Positions 7,501-11,439 of a DNA stretch of 11,439 bases are shown piece after piece. Source of the DNA: CAYZHV01 sp964478055 (lineage in GTDB: Bacteria > Spirochaetota > Spirochaetia > DSM-27196 > Alkalispirochaetaceae); contig CAYZHV010000115.1 of the NCBI GenBank assembly GCA_964478055.1, forward strand, positions 1 to 11,439, written 5' to 3'. The notes beneath the pieces were generated by a model. It was not told where the DNA came from, did no database searches, and worked only from the letters and a program-made list of their open reading frames with translations. The position numbers and the translations under genes were made by a program. The number at the start of each line of letters is the position of its first letter. The stretch's first letter is position 1.

Positions 7501-8445
7501 ATGGAGAAGCACTTCGAGGTCCTAGAACGTATTCACCGAGAGCTTTCACGGGTTATCCGGGGTAAAGAGGGATTTCTCGATCTCTTTCTCACCGGATTTC
7601 TTGCTCAGGGCCACCTGCTTATCGAAGACCTCCCGGGTCTCGGAAAGACCACCGCCGCGAAAGCTCTATCCCGCCTCATTGGCAGCGATGACCCGCGGCC
7701 GACGCTCTTTCGCCGTATTCAGTTTACTCCGGATCTCCTGCCCTACGACATTACCGGAGTCGACGTTTTCCACCCGGACCGGAGGCAGTTCGAGTTTCAG
7801 CCGGGGCCGGTATTTGCCCACATAGTCCTGGCGGACGAGATAAACCGTGCTACGCCCAAGGTGCAGTCCGCTATGCTCGAGGTCATGGCGGAGCAGCAGG
7901 TTACCATTGGAAACCGGACCTACGAGATGGACCCGCTCTTTTTCGTGGTGGCAACGCAGAATCCGGTGGAGTTCGAGGGAACCTACAACCTGCCCCTGGC
8001 GCAGCTCGACCGCTTTCTCATGCGCCTGACCATCGGGGTCCCGGCGCCGGCGGAGGAGAAGGGTATCCTTCAGGACGACCCCTCCCATCGGGTGTTGCCG
8101 GAGCTCCATCCCGTGGCCACCCGGCAGGAAGTAGTGGCGGCGCAAATCGCCGCGGGAGAGGTATACTGCCGGGAGCGTCTCATGGAGACAATTATCGCCA
8201 TGGTGAACCGGATCCGCCGGGATGACCGGGTGATCTACGGCGTCTCTCCCCGGGGCTCCCTGATGCTTCTCGCTGCTGCGAGAGCCCGGGCGCTTATCGC
8301 TCAGAGGGACTACGTTACCGACGAGGACGTGATGACCGTTGCCGGTCCTGTCCTGGTCCATCGTATCGTCTGCAGAGACAACGCAACCGCCTCAGCGGTG
8401 GTGGAGGAGGCAGGCCGTGCGGCGCTGGGCATGCTTCACAGCTAG
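7501..8445 (+). CDS. MoxR-family AAA+ ATPase
   Basis: 314 residues, the normal MoxR size. From family knowledge these are hexameric AAA+ ATPases that remodel or mature partner proteins, usually encoded beside DUF58 or VWA-domain genes, as here. Visible motifs: Walker A EDLPGLGKT (42-50, K49), Walker B LADEINRA (D112, E113), sensor-1 ATQNP (N154), LDRF (170-172, with the usual arginine-finger position R171), and sensor-2 SPRGS (R251). All catalytic residues are intact and there is no signal peptide or membrane span, so it is cytoplasmic. ATG 7501 follows the addA stop by 7 nt with only a weak AGGG-type ribosome site, so coupling to addA translation is likely. Its last 29 nt overlap the proposed start of the DUF58 gene in another frame. 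Confidence 0.93.
   Translation: MEKHFEVLERIHRELSRVIRGKEGFLDLFLTGFLAQGHLLIEDLPGLGKTTAAKALSRLIGSDDPRPTLFRRIQFTPDLLPYDITGVDVFHPDRRQFEFQPGPVFAHIVLADEINRATPKVQSAMLEVMAEQQVTIGNRTYEMDPLFFVVATQNPVEFEGTYNLPLAQLDRFLMRLTIGVPAPAEEKGILQDDPSHRVLPELHPVATRQEVVAAQIAAGEVYCRERLMETIIAMVNRIRRDDRVIYGVSPRGSLMLLAAARARALIAQRDYVTDEDVMTVAGPVLVHRIVCRDNATASAVVEEAGRAALGMLHS
8405..8410 (+). promoter_or_regulatory. Perfect Shine-Dalgarno AGGAGG for the DUF58 start GTG 8417
   Basis: AGGAGG lies 6 nt upstream of GTG 8417, inside the 3' end of the MoxR gene. It is among the strongest ribosome-binding sites in the window. It supports initiation at 8417 and not at GTG 8527, which has only GGGG directly abutting the start. Confidence 0.65.
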
Positions 8446-9516
8446 GGGCTGGGCTTTTTTTTTCTTTCCCTTTTTCTCCTGATAGCGGGACTCGCCCGGG
8501 ATGAGCTTCTCGCGTCCCTCTTAGGGGTGACCCTGGTCCTCGTTTCTCTCTACGCCTATGCCGGGACTTTTCTCCTCGAGACGATCCAACGGCGACGGCA
8601 AGAGAGTGTGACCGCCGCGGTAACCGAGCACTCCCGGGGCGTCGGGGAGCGAGCCTCCTTGTCTCTCGATCTTCCCAGTGCAACCTCTCCGCTGCCGGGG
8701 ATTCAGGCGCGCTGGCGACTGGAGTTTCGGTTTCACGATCGCGTCATAAACCTGGAGCGACCGGCACGAGGTGGGGGGCGTCAGAGCTGGCAGTTTACTC
8801 CGGAGCGGCGGGGGCTCTATGAGGCTTCGGGGGTAGCGCTTCGGTTCGCGGATCGATTCGGTTTTGCCCGGACCGAGGTCCGGTATCCCGATCGCCTGCA
8901 GCTACTGGTCCCGCCGAAGCCCGGGGGCGGACCGGGGCGGCGACCGACGAGTGCGGGGAGGGCGGACCGGTCGCGGCAGGGACGGTCGCTGCGGCGGAAC
9001 GAGCTACTCATCGAGAGCCGCCCCTACCATCCCGGGGACGACCTTCGCAGGCTAAACTGGAAAGCCCTGGCCCGGACCGATGAGCTTTTGGTTCGTATCG
9101 GGGAGGAGATTCCCCCGGCCCGTCGCTGGGTCGCCGTGATCTGTGACCCGGGACACTGCTCGGACCAGGTGGCGGAGCAGGCGCTCCTCCTTCTGGAGGA
9201 GCTCCGGTCCCAGGGATACCGGTGCCGCCTGGTTAACGGCTCCACCGGCGAGGAGCAGGCTGAGAAGGAGGCGCAGCAATTTCTCTCCTCCCTCTGGGAC
9301 TCCTTTGAGCCACCTGCTTCGGAGGTTGATCTCGCCCGGTACTCCGCGGCGATTCTCGTGACACCCCGAGGGGCAACGGCGAGACGGGATCCCCGGGTCT
9401 CCTCGGCCCTGAGTCGGGGAACGGCGCGGCTCCAGGAGGTGGAGTGCCCGGCCTCAGCCGGTGAGAAGCGAAACCTCGTCGAACGGTTGCTCTTTGTTCC
9501 CCGGGAGAGAACATGA
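8417..9516 (+). CDS. DUF58 domain membrane protein; N-terminus joined through a -1 frame change at a T9 run
   Basis: The unbroken frame runs from 8446 (just after the MoxR stop) to 9516, but its only usual start is GTG 8527, which would cut off the first membrane helix. GTG 8417, preceded by AGGAGG, encodes VRRWACFTARGWAFF, matching the T-x-R-G-W start common in DUF58 proteins. A -1 shift in T9 (8455-8463) joins it to LSLFLLIAGLARDELLASLL, giving about 366 residues, two N-terminal membrane helices and the family's usual length. The DUF58 hallmark is at 9019-9060: a Y-x-P-G-D-D-L-R segment followed by N-W-K and, after the block, A-R-T. DUF58 proteins are usually encoded next to MoxR and are thought to be its partners at the inner membrane. 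The frame break may be a sequencing indel, slippage or a mutation. A conservative annotation would be 8527-9516. Confidence 0.8.
8455..8463 (+). repeat. T9 homopolymer at the MoxR/DUF58 junction
   Basis: Nine consecutive T form the point where the frame from GTG 8417 (which otherwise stops at TGA 8480-8482) must move by -1 to enter the DUF58 frame. In the upstream frame it reads GC-T TTT TTT, a slippery-type heptamer. A weak 4-bp hairpin (CAGC 8439-8442 with GCTG 8448-8451) precedes it. Confidence 0.7.
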
Positions 9517-9542
9517 TACATTCGGTTAGGCATGGAGCGTGA
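9513..9542 (+). other. Possible nine-codon minicistron MIHSVRHGA
   Basis: ATG 9513 forms a classic ATGA overlap with the DUF58 stop and has GGAG 5 nt upstream. It encodes nine residues and stops at TGA 9540-9542, just downstream of the transglutaminase start ATG 9532. That start has only an AGG 1 nt away. The minicistron could deliver ribosomes for re-initiation. Alternatively it could be a remnant of the real start if an indel lies between 9513 and 9540. No product function is claimed. Confidence 0.3.
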
Positions 9543-11439
9543 AAAGCGCCTGAGAACTTTACTCTTTCTCGGCCGGTCAATTCTCTTTCTCTTTATCGTC
9601 TATCATCTCAACCGATACGCCGACGGACTCGTGCCACCCCTCTTCTTTCTGCCCTTTTACGGGATGGCGCTCTACGGCGGCACGCTTCTCGCTCGGCTGC
9701 GGTTGCGGATTCTCCCGGCCCTGGGAGCGCTGTTCGGCGGCATTCTCCTGGTCTGGTTTCTCGCCTCCGGCGCCTTTGGGCTTCTGCGGCTCATCGCGGA
9801 TACTCCACGAGTGGACGCCTTGCCCTCCCTCTTCGAGTTTCTCTTTCTGCCCACGGCCCCGACGATCGCGGTGGCGTTTCTCTTTGCCTATCTATCAGCC
9901 CGATACCGGCGTTTTCCGGTGTACGAGGCGTTTCTACTCGCCCTTGGGGCTTTTCTTACCTTCTTCCCGCAGGGAGAGTATGACCTGACGCTTTACGACC
10001 ACCCTATCTGGGTTGCCGTGGCTGCGATCCTCGTTCTTGCCTCTCTACTCACGGTGCTCGGGGCCAATACGACCCTGGAGCGTTACCGAGAAGCACGGGG
10101 GACGGAGAAAGGGGTCCCTCCCAAGGCGCGACGGCTGACCAGAAGTGCCCTCCTTCTCCTCTTGCTCCTGCCGGTGGCGGTTCTCTCGGTGCTCTTTATC
10201 TACAATAGCTACGCCGAAGGTTCCGTTCAGGAGGGGGGAGGACTCTTGCGGCCGACGCTTTTTCGGTTCGACTTCTCGGATTACCTCTCCCTGGAGAGCG
10301 AGATCTCTCTGAGCCGGGACCTCGTGCTCCTCTACCATGAGCGGCGCGCCCCGCCGAGTCGGCTCTTGCGTCGATACGTGCTTGGTGGCTATTCGGCGGA
10401 ACGCGGTTTCTATCGGGAGAGCCGAGGCTTCGAGGGAGTGCCGGACAGTGTAGGCTCCGGTCCCCGGCGGTACGAGCCGAAGGAGTATCGACGGCGGGTT
10501 CCGCTTCAGCAGGAGTACTACGTCGTCAACTTCGATCCCTCCAGCCTGATCGCCGTGAACTACCCGGTCCGGGTGGCGCCGCTGCGTAACTGGGACGACT
10601 CATCCTTCAACGGCATCTACCGCGTCGAGAGCCGAACGTCCGTTGCCACCCCGGAGGAGCTCACCTCTGCCTCTCCGCCCCGGGATAAGAGCGAAGAGTG
10701 GCTCAGTTATTACACCGAGTCCGGGGCGTCACCGCTTCTCGAGCAACTCGCCCGGGAGGTGACGGCGGATGCCTCAGGCTACTACGAAAAGGTCGTCGCC
10801 CTGGAGCGGTATCTCAAGGAAGAGTACTACTACTCCCTCAAGCCCGGGGCCGCCCCGGACGGGGACCAACTAGGCCACTTTCTGTTTAACAGTCGCAAAG
10901 GCTACTGTTCTTACTTCGCCTTCTCGATGGCTCTTATGACCCGGAGTCTCGGGATTCCGAGTAGGGTGGCTGTGGGATTCTTTCTCGATCCTCGGCAGGA
11001 GGTGCTCAACTTTCATCCGGTTCGAGCCAATATGGCCCACGCCTGGGTGGAGGTCTACTTCGAGGAGTACGGTTGGATAGAATTCGACCCCACCTCGCAA
11101 CAGCTCGCTCCCGGGGAGGAGTTCGACCTCTCCATGGGGGAGGATCAGGAGCAGGTGGCGCGTCTATTGGAAGAGATCTTTTCCCGCTACGACGAGCTCG
11201 AAGAGCTCGACAGGGAGGAAGAACTCTCCGCCGACGGCGATGGTGGTGCCTTGGCCGCGATGGAACAGGTGCGGCGATTCTTGCCGGCGTTTCTTGCTCT
11301 TCTTCTTTTGTCCGCTCTCTTTGTGGGGAGAAACCGGCTCCGTATTCGCGTGGCGATGGCGCGCTCCCCCCGGCGGCGCTCACAACTGCTCTTTATGCAT
11401 GCCGCCAGCCGAATCTGCGGCACCCTGCCCGGAAAGGGC
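9532..11439 (+). CDS. TgpA-like transmembrane transglutaminase, 3' partial
   Basis: The frame stays open to the right edge, giving 636 residues so far. The N-terminal part has about seven membrane spans (near 10-26, 33-54, 61-85, 100-120, 129-144, 158-178 and 206-225). It is followed by an extracytoplasmic region with a transglutaminase core: C459 in GYCSYFA, H503 in MAHAW and D519 in EFDPTS form the predicted triad, and LGIPSRVAVGF follows the Cys as usual. A C-terminal span lies near 582-598, with an Arg-rich tail entering the right edge, where DUF4129-like domains usually sit. From family knowledge, TgpA-type proteins place this domain in the periplasm and are encoded with MoxR and DUF58; the substrate is unknown. 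ATG 9532 is the only conventional start after the DUF58 stop in this frame. Translation probably depends on coupling because the Shine-Dalgarno is poor. Confidence 0.88.
   Translation, partial: MEREKRLRTLLFLGRSILFLFIVYHLNRYADGLVPPLFFLPFYGMALYGGTLLARLRLRILPALGALFGGILLVWFLASGAFGLLRLIADTPRVDALPSLFEFLFLPTAPTIAVAFLFAYLSARYRRFPVYEAFLLALGAFLTFFPQGEYDLTLYDHPIWVAVAAILVLASLLTVLGANTTLERYREARGTEKGVPPKARRLTRSALLLLLLLPVAVLSVLFIYNSYAEGSVQEGGGLLRPTLFRFDFSDYLSLESEISLSRDLVLLYHERRAPPSRLLRRYVLGGYSAERGFYRESRGFEGVPDSVGSGPRRYEPKEYRRRVPLQQEYYVVNFDPSSLIAVNYPVRVAPLRNWDDSSFNGIYRVESRTSVATPEELTSASPPRDKSEEWLSYYTESGASPLLEQLAREVTADASGYYEKVVALERYLKEEYYYSLKPGAAPDGDQLGHFLFNSRKGYCSYFAFSMALMTRSLGIPSRVAVGFFLDPRQEVLNFHPVRANMAHAWVEVYFEEYGWIEFDPTSQQLAPGEEFDLSMGEDQEQVARLLEEIFSRYDELEELDREEELSADGDGGALAAMEQVRRFLPAFLALLLLSALFVGRNRLRIRVAMARSPRRRSQLLFMHAASRICGTLPGKG

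Noticed and set aside
7666..8361. Minus-strand open frame of 231 codons opposite the MoxR gene
   Set aside because: It mirrors the MoxR coding strand; the product is His/Arg/Gly-rich with no motif.
8439..8463. Intrinsic terminator after MoxR (hairpin plus T9)
   Set aside because: The stem is only 4 bp (CAGC/GCTG), the T-run lies inside the DUF58 coding frame, and the downstream genes belong to the same functional set. A weak attenuator cannot be excluded.
8443..8527. Stop-codon readthrough producing a MoxR-DUF58 fusion
   Set aside because: The MoxR and DUF58 frames are in register across TAG 8443, but the MoxR C-terminus is complete, and the AGGAGG/GTG plus T-x-R-G-W start in another frame explains the DUF58 N-terminus better.

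Overview
The window is a GC-rich bacterial segment with every gene on the + strand and almost no non-coding DNA. It looks like one long co-transcribed block. The encoded envelope proteins (a PEGA/PQQ-like propeller protein with a Glu-Pro linker, and a multi-span membrane transglutaminase) together with a two-nuclease AddAB-type helicase suggest a didermic bacterium. A free-living spirochaete-like lineage is my best guess, but this is a low-confidence inference from gene content alone.

Layout: (1) 2-1342, the 3' part of a gene for a Glu-Pro-linker/PEGA/PQQ-like beta-propeller protein whose start lies upstream of the window. (2) 1349-4027, an AddB-like PD-(D/E)XK nuclease with a C-terminal four-cysteine cluster. 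(3) 4020-7493, an AddA-like UvrD/RecB-family helicase-nuclease whose start overlaps the addB end by 8 nt. (4) 7501-8445, a MoxR-family AAA+ ATPase. (5) about 8417-9516, a DUF58 protein whose natural N-terminus appears to lie in another frame, joined through a nine-T run. (6) 9532-11439, a TgpA-like transmembrane transglutaminase, still open at the right edge. Junctions are 6 nt, -8 nt, 7 nt, -29 nt (proposed) and 15 nt. No stretch over 300 nt lacks a gene, and I see no convincing promoter, terminator, RNA gene, mobile element or CRISPR array.

Functionally there are two modules. AddB and AddA should form a dual-nuclease helicase that resects double-strand DNA ends for RecA-mediated repair. MoxR, DUF58 and the transglutaminase form a widely conserved envelope-associated set. 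In that set the AAA+ ATPase probably works with DUF58 as a chaperone/remodelling pair at the inner membrane, and the transglutaminase domain faces the periplasm.

The points most worth a second look are: the DUF58 N-terminus, where a perfect AGGAGG plus GTG opens a conserved-looking T-x-R-G-W start that reaches the main frame only by a -1 shift in T9; a full EF-hand-type calcium-loop signature inside AddA; an AddB with no intact Walker A and with its four iron-sulphur-type cysteines all at the C-terminus; and a nine-codon minicistron bridging DUF58 and the transglutaminase. I do not see a clearly new multi-gene system here.
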